In this document: positions 1 through 8,421 of the stretch, one piece after another
Layout: every line of letters starts with the position of its first letter
Position numbering within the stretch: the first letter of the stretch is position 1
Assembly (NCBI RefSeq): GCF_006874475.1
Contig: NZ_VIRM01000003.1
Span: 186,001-250,000 of the forward strand
Length of the DNA: 64,000 nt
Direction of reading: 5' to 3'
Source: Microbispora hainanensis
GTDB taxonomy: Bacteria > Actinomycetota > Actinomycetes > Streptosporangiales > Streptosporangiaceae
Position numbers and translations under genes: made by a program
Notes under the pieces: generated by a model
Seen by the model: only the letters and a program-made list of their open reading frames with translations
Database searches by the model: none
What the model was told of the DNA's origin: nothing

Positions 1-795
1 ACCCTGACCCTGGCCCTGCTCTCGCTGGCCGCGGGGCTCACGGTCTGGGTGCGGCGGATCATGCCGAAGTACAACCTCGTCCAGGAACGCCACGAGATGC
101 GTTCCGACGACGAGACGCGTGAGTACGTCCGGGAGACCTTCCTCCAGGGCGCCGAGGAGAGCGGGTTCGTCAAGCACCGGCTGCTGCGCCGCACGCTGCT
201 GCTGGCCGCCGCTCCGCTGGGCCTGGCCCCGCTGGTGCTGCTGAAGGACCTCGGCCCGCTGCCCGGGACCTCGCTCAGGCACACCGTCTGGGGCGAGCCC
301 ACCAAGGACGGCAAGCCGCGCCGCCTCGTGGTCGAGGGCTCCGGCCAGCCGATCCGCGCGGCCGACTTCAACTCGCCCGGCGGCATCCTCTCCGTGGTCC
401 CCGAGGGCTACGAGGAGGACCTGAACGCCCTGGCCAAGGCGACGCTGATCCTGCTCAAGTTCCGTCCGGAGGAGCTCAAGTCCGGCACGAACCTGAACTG
501 GACGCACGACGGCATCGTCGCCTACTCCAAGATCTGCACCCACGTGGGCTGTCCGGCGGCGCTCTACGAGCAGACGACGCACCACATCCTGTGCCCGTGC
601 CACCAGTCGACCTTCGACGCGGCGGACGGGGCGAAGGTCGTCTTCGGCCCCGCCGCGCGGCCACTGCCGCAGCTCCCCATCGGAATCGACGAGGAGGGCT
701 ACCTCGTCGCGAAGTCCGACTTCGACGTCCCCGTCGGTCCCAGCTTCTGGGAGCGCGGCGACGCCGAAGCCGAAGTTAGGGAGAAAGCATCATGA
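1..795 (+). CDS. qcrA: Cytochrome bc1 complex Rieske iron-sulfur subunit (5' end outside window)
   Basis: This is the Rieske 2Fe-2S subunit of the menaquinol:cytochrome c reductase, which passes electrons from menaquinol to cytochrome c1. The frame is open from base 1, so the N-terminus lies upstream and the visible TLALLSLAAGLTV stretch is part of an N-terminal membrane helix. A second helix (LLLAAAPLGLAPLVLL) follows at about bases 190-240. The cluster ligands are seen as CTHVGC (from about base 535) and CPCH (592-603). Actinobacterial QcrA normally has three N-terminal helices. The TGA stop overlaps the qcrB ATG by 4 bp (ATGA), so the two are translationally coupled. qcrC and ctaE would be expected just upstream. 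The call is secure. Confidence 0.97.
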   Translation, partial: TLTLALLSLAAGLTVWVRRIMPKYNLVQERHEMRSDDETREYVRETFLQGAEESGFVKHRLLRRTLLLAAAPLGLAPLVLLKDLGPLPGTSLRHTVWGEPTKDGKPRRLVVEGSGQPIRAADFNSPGGILSVVPEGYEEDLNALAKATLILLKFRPEELKSGTNLNWTHDGIVAYSKICTHVGCPAALYEQTTHHILCPCHQSTFDAADGAKVVFGPAARPLPQLPIGIDEEGYLVAKSDFDVPVGPSFWERGDAEAEVREKAS

Positions 796-2423
796 ACGCT
801 CCCCCGAAGGCCATTACAGGCGTCTCGACGTTCGTCGACGACCGCATCGGCGCGGGGAACTTCCTCAAGCGCAACCTGAGGAAGATCTTCCCCGACCACT
901 GGTCGTTCCTCCTGGGGGAGATCGCGCTCTACTCGTTCGTCATCCTGCTGCTGACCGGTACGTTCCTGACGTTCTGGTTCAAGCCGGGTATGGCCGAGAC
1001 CACGTACACGGGCAGCTACGCCCCGCTGTACGGCGTGAAGATGTCGGAGGCCTACGCCTCGGCGCTGAACATCAGCTTCGACGTCCGCGGCGGTCTGCTC
1101 ATGCGGCAGATCCACCACTGGGCGGCGCTGCTGTTCGTGGCCGGCATGACGGTGCACATGCTCCGGGTCTTCTTCACCGGCGCGTACCGCAAGCCTCGCG
1201 AGCTCAACTGGATCATCGGCATCCTCCTGCTCTCGCTGGCGCTCCTTGAGGGCCTCACCGGCTACTCCCTCCCCGACGACCTGCTCTCCGGCGCCGGTCT
1301 GCGGATCACCGAGGGCGTCATGCTGGCGATCCCGATCGTGGGCACCTACCTCCAGTTCTTCCTGTTCGGCGGCGAGTATCCGGGCCACGACGTCATCTCG
1401 CGGTTCTACTCGATCCACATCCTGCTGATCCCGGGCATCCTGCTCGCGCTCGTCTCGGCCCACATGATCCTGATGTGGGTGCAGAAGCACACGCAGATGC
1501 CGGGCAAGGGCAGGACCGAGAAGAACGTGGTGGGCGCCCCGTTCTATCCGGCCTTCATGATCAAGGCGGGCGCGTTCTTCCTGTTCACGTTCGGCGTCAT
1601 CGCGCTGCTCGGCACGTTCGCCCAGATCAACCCGATCTGGCTGTTCGGGCCGTACACGCCGGCGGACATCTCGGCCGGTTCCCAGCCCGACTGGTACATG
1701 GGCTTCCTGGAGGGCGCGCTGCGTCTCATGCCGGCCTGGGAGATCAACTTCCTCGGCCACACGGTGACGTTCAGCGTGCTGATCCCGGCGCTGGTGCCAC
1801 TGGGCATCGTCATGACGGGCCTGGCGCTCTATCCGTTCCTGGAGCAGTGGGTCACGGGCGACCGCCGCGAGCACCACGTCGCCGACCGGCCGCGCAACAA
1901 CCCGCACCGTACGGCCATCGGCATCTCGGGCATCACCTTCTACGGCATCCTGTGGCTGCTGGGCGCCAACGACGAGATCTCGGCGAACTTCCACATCAGC
2001 CTGTACACGACGACCTGGTTCGGACGGATCGCGATCTTCGTCGGCCCGGCCATCGCCTACTGGATCACCTACCGGATGTGCATCGGCCTTCAGCGCAAGG
2101 ACGCCGAGGTGCTGTCCCACGGCGTGGAGTCCGGCGTCATCAAGCGGATGCCGAACGGCCAGTACATCGAGGTCCACACCCCGCCGGCGGAGGACATCGC
2201 CGAGCACATCCGCGGCAAGAAGGAGATCCCGGTGCTCGAGAGCGCCGAGGACGGCGAGGGCATCCCGCCCAAGGGCGCCCGCAGCGCCCTCGGCCGGCTC
2301 CGGGCCAAGATGAGCGAGGCGTACGGCACCGACCACGTGCCGCTGACCGACGGCCACCACGAGGAGGGCCACGAGGGGGAGCACGCGGGCGTCGGCGCCG
2401 GCGACCGCAAGGAGCTCCACTGA
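792..2423 (+). CDS. qcrB: Cytochrome bc1 complex cytochrome b subunit
   Basis: The 543-residue, multi-helix cytochrome b carries both b hemes and the quinol sites of the bc1 complex. Paired heme histidines are visible in RQIHHWAALLFVAGMTVHM and in YSIHILLIPG...SAHMILM. The Qo-site motif appears as PDWYMG, the actinobacterial version of PEWY. The C-terminal hydrophilic tail of about 120 residues (His-rich HHEEGHEGEH) is longer than in mitochondrial cytochrome b and typical of Actinobacteria. It starts within the qcrA stop and is the last gene of the qcr operon. A strong hairpin follows 27 bp after the stop. Confidence 0.97.
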   Translation: MNAPPKAITGVSTFVDDRIGAGNFLKRNLRKIFPDHWSFLLGEIALYSFVILLLTGTFLTFWFKPGMAETTYTGSYAPLYGVKMSEAYASALNISFDVRGGLLMRQIHHWAALLFVAGMTVHMLRVFFTGAYRKPRELNWIIGILLLSLALLEGLTGYSLPDDLLSGAGLRITEGVMLAIPIVGTYLQFFLFGGEYPGHDVISRFYSIHILLIPGILLALVSAHMILMWVQKHTQMPGKGRTEKNVVGAPFYPAFMIKAGAFFLFTFGVIALLGTFAQINPIWLFGPYTPADISAGSQPDWYMGFLEGALRLMPAWEINFLGHTVTFSVLIPALVPLGIVMTGLALYPFLEQWVTGDRREHHVADRPRNNPHRTAIGISGITFYGILWLLGANDEISANFHISLYTTTWFGRIAIFVGPAIAYWITYRMCIGLQRKDAEVLSHGVESGVIKRMPNGQYIEVHTPPAEDIAEHIRGKKEIPVLESAEDGEGIPPKGARSALGRLRAKMSEAYGTDHVPLTDGHHEEGHEGEHAGVGAGDRKELH

Positions 2424-2449
2424 CGGGCGCCTGACCTACCGGCACGAAG

Positions 2450-2485
2450 CGGCCCGGCAGGGGGAACCACTCCCCCGCCGGGCCG
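2450..2485. terminator. Hairpin terminator between qcrB and a convergent response regulator
   Basis: The arm CGGCCCGGC (2450-2458) pairs with GCCGGGCCG (2477-2485), and an inner GGGGG pairs with CCCCC (60-64 with 72-76) around a 7-nt loop. It is followed by TTGCGTTTT. It can end both the qcr transcript and the opposing two-component transcript. Confidence 0.85.
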
Positions 2486-2499
2486 TTGCGTTTTGCGGC

Positions 2500-3165
2500 T
2501 CAGGGGGCCGGGGTGACGAGGCCGGCCTCGTAGGCGATGATGACGAGCCGCACGCGGTCGCGGGCGCCGAGCTTGGCGAGCAGCCGCGTCACGTACGTCT
2601 TCACGGTGGCGGCGCTGATGAACAGCTCGGCGGCGATCTCCGCGTTGGACAGGCCGCGCCCGACGAGGGTCAGCACCTCGGCCTCCCGCTCGGTGAGCCC
2701 CAGGCCCGGCCGGGTCCTTGTGCCGGGCCTGGGGCCGGGCGCGGGACGGCCCGCGAACTCCTCGATCAGCCGGCGGGTCACGCGCGGCGCGATCAGGGCC
2801 TCCCCGGCGGCGACCACCCGGATCGCGGCGAGGATGTCGTCCAGCGCCATGTCCTTGACGAGGAACCCGGACGCCCCGGCGCGCAGCGCGCCGTAGACGT
2901 ACTCGTCGTCGTCGAAGGTCGTCAGGACGAGCACCTGGGCGCCGCAGCCCTCGGTGATCAGCCGGGTGGCCTCGATCCCGTCCATGCCGGGCATGCGGAT
3001 GTCCATCACGACGACGTCGGGACCGAGCTCCTCCGCCATCCGCACCGCCTCGGCGCCGGTGCCCGCCTCCCCGGCCATGCCGAGGCCGGGCGCGTCGGCG
3101 ATGACCATCTGCAGGGCGGCGCGGATCAGCGGCTGGTCGTCGGCGAGCAGCACGCGGACGGTCAT
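2500..3165 (-). CDS. NarL/FixJ-family response regulator
   Basis: This 221-residue regulator has an N-terminal receiver domain (acidic pair D9-D10, predicted phospho-acceptor D55 in VVVMDIRMPG, conserved K near residue 105). A GTRTRPGLG-type linker leads to a C-terminal LuxR helix-turn-helix (LTEREAEVLTLVGRGLSNAEIA). The ATG at 3165 is chosen because it overlaps the TGA of the upstream kinase gene (ATGA) and begins exactly with the receiver fold; the frame stays open further upstream but reads as low-complexity arginine-rich sequence. It is the partner of the adjacent kinase. Target genes cannot be read from the sequence. Confidence 0.93.
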   Translation of the reverse strand: MTVRVLLADDQPLIRAALQMVIADAPGLGMAGEAGTGAEAVRMAEELGPDVVVMDIRMPGMDGIEATRLITEGCGAQVLVLTTFDDDEYVYGALRAGASGFLVKDMALDDILAAIRVVAAGEALIAPRVTRRLIEEFAGRPAPGPRPGTRTRPGLGLTEREAEVLTLVGRGLSNAEIAAELFISAATVKTYVTRLLAKLGARDRVRLVIIAYEAGLVTPAP

Positions 3166-4376
3166 CGCACTCCCGCCGGAACGGGCAGCCGAGCCTCGAC
3201 CCGGAAGCCTCCCTCGGGACGCGGCCCGGCGGCGAAGGTCCCGTGCAGGACGCCGACCCGCTCGCGCATCCCGATCAGGCCGTACCCTCCCCCGGTGTCG
3301 CCGCCGCGCCCGTCGTCGAGCACCTCGATGCGCACCTCGTCGTCCCGGTAGTCGATCGACACCCGGCACGACGCCGTGCCCGCGTGACGCACCACGTTGG
3401 TGACGGCCTCCTGGACGATGCGGTAGGCCGACACGTCGATCTCCGGCGGCAGTGGACGAGGCTCTCCCAGCCGGCGCACGTCGACCCGTACGCCCGCCTG
3501 CGTGGTCGCGGCGGCCAGCCGGTCGACGTCGGCGAGGCCGGACCCCCTTTCCAAGGATGCGGTCTCCAGCGCTCCCGGTGACGCCGGACGCCCCTGCTCG
3601 GAGCCGCGCAGTCCGCCGAGCATCCGGCGCAGCCCCGACAGCGTCTGGCGGCCGGCCGTCTCGATCTCGCCGAGCGCGTCCCGTGCCCGCTCCGGCCGGG
3701 TGTCGATGACCCGCCGCGCGGCGCCTGCCTGCAGGGCGATGACGCCGATGCTGTGGGCGACCATGTCGTGCAGGTCACGGGCGATCCTGAGCCGCTCGTC
3801 GCTGACCGCCTGGGCCGCCGCGCGGGCGCGCAGCTCCTCGGCGTGCTCGCGCGACTCACGCACCGAGTCGCCGAGCAGCCAGGCGATGACGGTCGTGAGG
3901 GCCACGGCGGTCTCGGACGACACCCCGATCGGCCACCCGCACAGCAGCCGCACCGCCAGATAGCCGCCCAGCGTGGCGATGGCCATGACGACTGCGGCGA
4001 GGCCGGTTCCGCGCGGCCGCTCGGCGGCGATGAAGAACACCGCGACCTCGGCCGCGAGGAACTGCGCCAGCGGAATCTCCGCCTCGCCCAGGGGCAGCGT
4101 CCCGAGAGCGGACGCGGCGAGCACCAGCACCAGGGCCGGCACCGGGCGGCGGCGCAGCAGGGCGCCGCAGGCCAGCGCGAGTGCGGTGGCCATCGCCATG
4201 TTGACCAGGCCGTCCCAGCGGAAGAACTGGGCCGCGGGGCGCGCGGCGGGATACCACTCTCCGGGCAGCTGCAGTCGCATCAGGAACGTGAACGCCATGC
4301 CCCCGAACCAGGCGAGGACCACCCATGCTCCGGGAGGCAGCCGCTTCAACAGGGGGCTCGGGGGTGCGACCGGCAT
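3162..4376 (-). CDS. Sensor histidine kinase (HisKA_3, DesK/NarX-like)
   Basis: This membrane kinase of about 404 residues has five or six N-terminal hydrophobic segments, then a HisKA_3 dimerisation helix with the phospho-acceptor histidine in RIARDLHDMVAHS (about residue 203). A HATPase_c domain follows (VQEAVTNVVRHAG, DDGRGGDTGGGYGL). No extracytoplasmic sensing domain is obvious, so it may sense the membrane. Two ATGs are possible, at 4376 and 4412. The 4376 start is preferred because TACGCT lies 6 nt upstream, fitting a leaderless promoter; neither start has a good Shine-Dalgarno sequence. It is coupled to the response regulator gene by an ATGA overlap. Confidence 0.9.
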   Translation of the reverse strand: MPVAPPSPLLKRLPPGAWVVLAWFGGMAFTFLMRLQLPGEWYPAARPAAQFFRWDGLVNMAMATALALACGALLRRRPVPALVLVLAASALGTLPLGEAEIPLAQFLAAEVAVFFIAAERPRGTGLAAVVMAIATLGGYLAVRLLCGWPIGVSSETAVALTTVIAWLLGDSVRESREHAEELRARAAAQAVSDERLRIARDLHDMVAHSIGVIALQAGAARRVIDTRPERARDALGEIETAGRQTLSGLRRMLGGLRGSEQGRPASPGALETASLERGSGLADVDRLAAATTQAGVRVDVRRLGEPRPLPPEIDVSAYRIVQEAVTNVVRHAGTASCRVSIDYRDDEVRIEVLDDGRGGDTGGGYGLIGMRERVGVLHGTFAAGPRPEGGFRVEARLPVPAGVR

Positions 4377-4382
4377 GCCCAG

Positions 4383-4388
4383 AGCGTA
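4383..4388 (-). promoter_or_regulatory. Putative -10 element for the histidine kinase gene
   Basis: On the minus strand TACGCT is followed by 6 nt and the ATG at 4376. This TANNNT-to-start spacing is what a leaderless actinobacterial transcript shows. Confidence 0.35.
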
Positions 4389-4501
4389 ACCGAGTGTCCG
4401 ATTCACCGGCATCCGACCAGGGGTTTACATCCACGGTCTGACCAGTGCCGCGGCGAATGTCACTGACCGTCCGATGTGGTGCGGCCTCACCTCACGGCAC
4501 C

Positions 4502-5599
4502 GTGAACCGGGTGATCGACACCATCCAGTCTGCGGACGCCGACGACCGGCCGCCGGCGCCTCTCGCCCACGGCGGCACGGGCGAACGCCGCCGCCCGCTC
4601 GCACGCCTCCACCGTGGCCCGCGCGCGCTCTTCCGCCCCGGCCCGGCCTGGGGGCGGCTGCGCCGGGGGCTGCTCGCCGCGATCGCCGCCGCCGCGATCG
4701 CCGTCCCGGTGACCGGCGCGGCGCGCCCCGAGGCGGTCTCCGCGCCCGCCCCGCCCCGCCTGGCCCCACTGCGGGCCGTGACCGCCGCGAGCCTGGCCGA
4801 GCGATACACCGCCACCCGCGGCGCGATCGAGACGGCGATGCGGACCGCCACGGCCGCCGGTCACCGATGGCGGGCCGCGATGCTGCGGGCGATGGCCGAC
4901 CCCGCCCGGCGCTTCCTGTCCTTCGACGGCCGCGACGGCGGCCGGACCGCCGAGGTGTTCGGCGACCTGGCGACGGCCGACCGGATCGCGGTGATCGTCC
5001 CCGGTTCCGGCACCGGCCTCGACACGTACGGGCTCCTGCGGGGCGGCTCGATGCGGCTGCAGCGGGCGCTCGGCGACCGGGGTGCCGTCGTCGCCTGGCT
5101 CGGCTACCGGCCCCCGAGCGTCGTCAGTCTCCAGGCGCTGACTCCCGGCCGTGCCGACGAGGCCGTTCCCGCGCTGCGCGCCTTCGTCCGCGAGCTGGCC
5201 CGGCTCAGGCCCGCCGCCCGCATCGGCCTGCTGTGTCACTCGTACGGAAGCGTGCTGTGCGGCCGGGCCGCGCCCGGGCTGGAGGTCGCGGACATCATCC
5301 TGTGCGGCAGCCCCGGCGCGGGCGTGGACGACGTGGCGGCGATGCGCACCCCGGCGGCGGTGTGGGCCGCACGCGGCACCGGAGACTGGGTCGCCGATCT
5401 GCCGCACGCGGCGGTGCGCCTGCCCTTCGGCACGATCGGGCTCGGCGAGGATCCCCTGGCCCCCCGGTTCGGCGCCCGGATCTTCGCCGCGGGCGACGGC
5501 GGTCACAGCGACTATCTGGTTGACGGATCGCCCGCGCTGGCGAACATCGCCCGGGTCCTGTCGGGGCATGCTCCCACCGGAGTGAGCCATGCTTCGTGA
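4502..5599 (+). CDS. DUF1023-type alpha/beta hydrolase, membrane-anchored or exported
   Basis: The protein has a short cytoplasmic arm, one hydrophobic segment (LLAAIAAAAIAVPVTGAA) and an extracytoplasmic alpha/beta hydrolase domain. The nucleophile elbow is CHSYGS, with Cys in place of the usual Gly of GHSxGS. A candidate catalytic His lies in GDGGHSDYL near the C-terminus. DUF1023 hydrolases are widespread in actinomycetes but their substrates are largely unknown. Third-position GC is poor before 4502 and high after it, which favours a GTG start at 4502 or 4511 over the GTG at 4445; there is no clear ribosome binding site. The stop region overlaps the next gene by 11 bp, suggesting a two-gene envelope operon. 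Confidence 0.8.
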   Translation: MNRVIDTIQSADADDRPPAPLAHGGTGERRRPLARLHRGPRALFRPGPAWGRLRRGLLAAIAAAAIAVPVTGAARPEAVSAPAPPRLAPLRAVTAASLAERYTATRGAIETAMRTATAAGHRWRAAMLRAMADPARRFLSFDGRDGGRTAEVFGDLATADRIAVIVPGSGTGLDTYGLLRGGSMRLQRALGDRGAVVAWLGYRPPSVVSLQALTPGRADEAVPALRAFVRELARLRPAARIGLLCHSYGSVLCGRAAPGLEVADIILCGSPGAGVDDVAAMRTPAAVWAARGTGDWVADLPHAAVRLPFGTIGLGEDPLAPRFGARIFAAGDGGHSDYLVDGSPALANIARVLSGHAPTGVSHAS

Positions 5600-6758
5600 C
5601 CTCGTCCAGCGCGTCGAGGAGGCGACACCCGCCGGGCGCGACCGGGCCGTCGACGCGCTGCGCGCCCTCGCCATCGCCGGTGTGGTGGCCGGACACTGGC
5701 TGGTGACCGCCCCCGTCGCCGACAGCGGCGTGCTGCGCGTCACCAGCCCGTTGAAGTACATGCCGCAGCTCGCGCCCGTCTCCTGGCTGTTCCAGACCAT
5801 GGCCGTGTTCTTCTTCGTGGGCGGGCGGGTGGCCGTCGAGAGCCATGTCCGTGTGCGGGCCCGGGGCGAGGGCCACGGGCGGTGGGCCGCCGCCCGGATG
5901 GCCCGCCTGTTCCGCCCGGTGGTGCCCCTGGTGGGGGTGTGGAGCGCGGCGGCGGTGGCGATGCTCGCGTGGGGGGCAGATCCGGGGACCGTCTACGCGC
6001 TGGTCAAGCTGGTGTGGTCGCCGATGTGGTTCCTGCTGGTCTTCGCCGCGCTGACGGCGGCGACCCCGCTCGCCGCCCGGCTGCACCCGGTGTGGCCGCT
6101 CGCCGCCGTCGCGCTGGCCGACCTCGTCAGGTTCGGCCTGGACGGGCCCTCCTGGACGCAGGAAGTGGGCTGGATCAACGTGGGGACCGGCTGGCTGGTG
6201 CCGTACTGTCTGGGCGCCCTGTGGGCGCGCGGGCGGCTGGACGGCCGCCTGACAGGGTGGGCGCTGCTGCTCGGCGGGGCCGCCGCCACGGCCGTTCTCG
6301 TCGTATGGGCCGCCTATCCGGCGTCCATGGTCGGCGTGCCGGGCGCGCCGGTCTCCAACCAGTCCCCGCCCACGCTCGCGGCCGCCGCGTTCGGGCTCGC
6401 CCAGTGCGGGGCGGCCCTGCTGCTGGCCGGGCCGCTGCGGGGGCTTCTGCGCCGCCCCGCCGCCTGGGCGCTGGTGGCGGTGGCCAACCTCTCCGCGATG
6501 ACGATCTTTCTGTGGCACCAGACCGCGATGATCGTGGTGACCGTGACGGCCCTGCGGCTCGCGGGCGGCCCGCTGACCGGGCTGCACACCGTCCCCGCCG
6601 ATCCCGGCTGGGTGGTCGCACGGCTGGCGTGGCTGCCGGCGTTCGCGGCGGCCCTGGCCGTGTGCGTGGCGGCCTTCCGCCGCCACGAGAGGCGCCGCCC
6701 GTACGGCCGTGCGGTCAGAGGCTCTCGGCGGGAGCGGCACGCAGGCGGCTCCGCTTGA
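5589..6758 (+). CDS. Acyltransferase 3 family membrane protein (OafA/YrhL-like)
   Basis: This 389-residue protein has about ten hydrophobic helices. It begins with the family signature DALRALAIAGVVAGHWLV, where the His is the likely catalytic residue, and ends with a helix containing TIFLWHQT. Acyltransferase-3 proteins move acyl groups onto sugars, lipids or peptidoglycan at the membrane. The ATG follows GGAG by 6 nt and lies inside the 3' end of the hydrolase gene. The C-terminus runs 44 bp into the convergent L,D-transpeptidase gene. The neighbours suggest a cell-envelope substrate, which is inference. Confidence 0.88.
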   Translation: MLRDLVQRVEEATPAGRDRAVDALRALAIAGVVAGHWLVTAPVADSGVLRVTSPLKYMPQLAPVSWLFQTMAVFFFVGGRVAVESHVRVRARGEGHGRWAAARMARLFRPVVPLVGVWSAAAVAMLAWGADPGTVYALVKLVWSPMWFLLVFAALTAATPLAARLHPVWPLAAVALADLVRFGLDGPSWTQEVGWINVGTGWLVPYCLGALWARGRLDGRLTGWALLLGGAAATAVLVVWAAYPASMVGVPGAPVSNQSPPTLAAAAFGLAQCGAALLLAGPLRGLLRRPAAWALVAVANLSAMTIFLWHQTAMIVVTVTALRLAGGPLTGLHTVPADPGWVVARLAWLPAFAAALAVCVAAFRRHERRRPYGRAVRGSRRERHAGGSA

Positions 6759-7884
6759 GCCACTGCGGCCAGGAGTCCTGCCAGTAGCTCCAGCCGTTGG
6801 TCGCCTCCAGCCTGCGCGGCGTCCCCGTCACGATGACCGGGTCGCCGATCAGAGTGTTGTTCTTGAACCACTTGGCGTTCTCCGGGCTGACGTTCACGCA
6901 GCCGTGGCTGACGTTGGAGTTGCCCTGGTCGCCGACGGACCACGGAGCGCCGTGGACGTACTCGCCGGTGTTGGAGATGCGGACGCTGTTGTACACCGTC
7001 GTCTGGTAGTAGCCGGCCTGTCCGGGGCCCGCGTCCGGCGACGTCATGACCGTGACGTCCTCCCTGGACATCGCCACGTGGATGCCGCTGGTGGTGTGGT
7101 GGCGAAGCACGTCGCCCATGCCCGCGCTGATCGGCATGTTCTTGATCTGCTTGCCGTCCCGCTCGATCTTCATGTGGTGCGTCTGGGTGTTGGCGACGCT
7201 GATCTGCGAGCGGCCGATCTCGAAGTCCCTGACGTAGTCCTGCTTGCCGTACATGCCCTCGCCGCCCCTGACGCCGGCCAGGCGCGCGGTGACGCGGACC
7301 TTCGTGTACGTCGGCCAGTACTTCTCCGGACGGAAGACCACGTTCTTGTCGTCGAGCCAGTGCCAGGCGCCCTCGATGGGCTTGGACGCCCGCACGATCA
7401 GGTTGCGCTCGACGGACACCCGGTCGGTGACCGGCTTGTCGAAGGTGATGATGATCGGCATGCCGACGCCGACCGTCAGGCCTGTGTCCTGCTTGTCGGG
7501 CAGCAGGGTGGAGATGCCGAAGGTCTTGGCGGCCTGCTTCGTGGTGAAGCGGACGGTCCTGGTCGTCGAGCCGCCGGGGCCCGCCGCCTTCGCCTCGACG
7601 CTGTAGGCCGTCCCCGGGGCCATGGAGCGCTCGCTGCGCCACTGGGTGCGGTCGGGGCTGAAGACGCCCGCGACGGGCTTTCCCCCGGCCTGTACGGCCA
7701 CATGGGTGAGCGTGCCGCCCGCCGTGCCGATCAGGATCGGCAGCTCGGGCGGCAGGCCGGCCGCGCCGTCGAGCGGGCTGATGCTGATCGCCGTCCGTGG
7801 ACCTTGGTCCTCGTCCCGCCCGCTCGACATGGAACATCCGGCAACCATCACGAGAAGGGCCAGCGCCCCCGCCCCAGCACGCAC
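6715..7884 (-). CDS. L,D-transpeptidase lipoprotein (YkuD domain)
   Basis: It catalyses 3-3 cross-linking of peptidoglycan at the outer face of the membrane. A signal peptide ends in the lipobox VAGC at about residue 16, so it is a lipoprotein. Two Ig-like domains occupy roughly residues 35-235. The YkuD catalytic domain follows, with the signature SHGCVNVS carrying the nucleophile Cys and an upstream His in SGIHVAM. The length and architecture match the mycobacterial LdtB/LppS type. The last 44 bp overlap the end of the convergent acyltransferase gene. A hydrophilic Arg-rich tail follows the catalytic domain. Confidence 0.95.
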   Translation of the reverse strand: MRAGAGALALLVMVAGCSMSSGRDEDQGPRTAISISPLDGAAGLPPELPILIGTAGGTLTHVAVQAGGKPVAGVFSPDRTQWRSERSMAPGTAYSVEAKAAGPGGSTTRTVRFTTKQAAKTFGISTLLPDKQDTGLTVGVGMPIIITFDKPVTDRVSVERNLIVRASKPIEGAWHWLDDKNVVFRPEKYWPTYTKVRVTARLAGVRGGEGMYGKQDYVRDFEIGRSQISVANTQTHHMKIERDGKQIKNMPISAGMGDVLRHHTTSGIHVAMSREDVTVMTSPDAGPGQAGYYQTTVYNSVRISNTGEYVHGAPWSVGDQGNSNVSHGCVNVSPENAKWFKNNTLIGDPVIVTGTPRRLEATNGWSYWQDSWPQWLKRSRLRAAPAESL

Positions 7885-7974
7885 GTCCGTCCCCCTAGCG
7901 TCGCTTTCCGGGGGTTATTCCCTGATGACGTACCGTTCGGGCAGTCCGGGGACCGCATGGCGGCAAAGAACGCG

Positions 7975-8008
7975 GACGGCCGGCCGGCGAGATCGCCGAC
8001 CGGCCGTC
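7975..8008 (-). terminator. Putative terminator of the ctaCDF operon
   Basis: GACGGCCGG (7975-7983) and CCGGCCGTC (8000-8008) form a perfect 9-bp stem 17 bp beyond the ctaF stop. There is no clear U-tract, as is common for actinomycete terminators. Confidence 0.6.
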
Positions 8009-8025
8009 AGAGGCGTTTCACGCGC

Positions 8026-8421
8026 TCAGTGCGAGAAGTTGCCCCGGTAGTACTGGAACACGAACCCGATCATGCTCATGACGGTGCAGAACACGCCGAT
8101 GAAGAACAGCCACCAGCCGACCGCGAAGCCGAAGAACGTGAGCGCGGCCGACAGGCACACGAACAGCGGCCACCAGCTGTGCGGGCTGTAGAAGCCGATC
8201 TCGCCCGCGCCGTCGCTGATCTCGGCCTCCTTGTTGTCCTCCGGCTGGTCGCCGATGCGGCGCGCCGTGAACAGCAGGTAGTAGCCGATCATGAAGGCCA
8301 GGCCGACGGAGATCGCCATGGCGGTGGTGCCGGTCGGCTCCTTGGACCAGAACCAGTAGACCACGTCCGCGGCGGCGAAGAAGAGGCCGCAGAGCAGGAA
8401 CATCCATCCCTGGATCTTCAT
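8026..8421 (-). CDS. ctaF: Cytochrome c oxidase subunit IV (actinobacterial)
   Basis: This 131-residue membrane subunit of the aa3-type oxidase is specific to Actinobacteria and needed for complex stability. Four hydrophobic segments are visible as two pairs: residues about 4-22 and 33-53, then about 82-101 and 102-122. The central hydrophilic loop is typical of the family. The sequence ends [10 protein letters not shown]. The ATG overlaps the ctaD stop by 4 bp, so it is the last gene of ctaC-ctaD-ctaF. Confidence 0.95.
   Translation of the reverse strand: MKIQGWMFLLCGLFFAAADVVYWFWSKEPTGTTAMAISVGLAFMIGYYLLFTARRIGDQPEDNKEAEISDGAGEIGFYSPHSWWPLFVCLSAALTFFGFAVGWWLFFIGVFCTVMSMIGFVFQYYRGNFSH

Noticed and set aside
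699-2420. Long minus-strand frame opposite qcrB
   Set aside because: The product is composition-biased (Arg, Asp, Val, Leu) with no fold or motif, and qcrB is certain.
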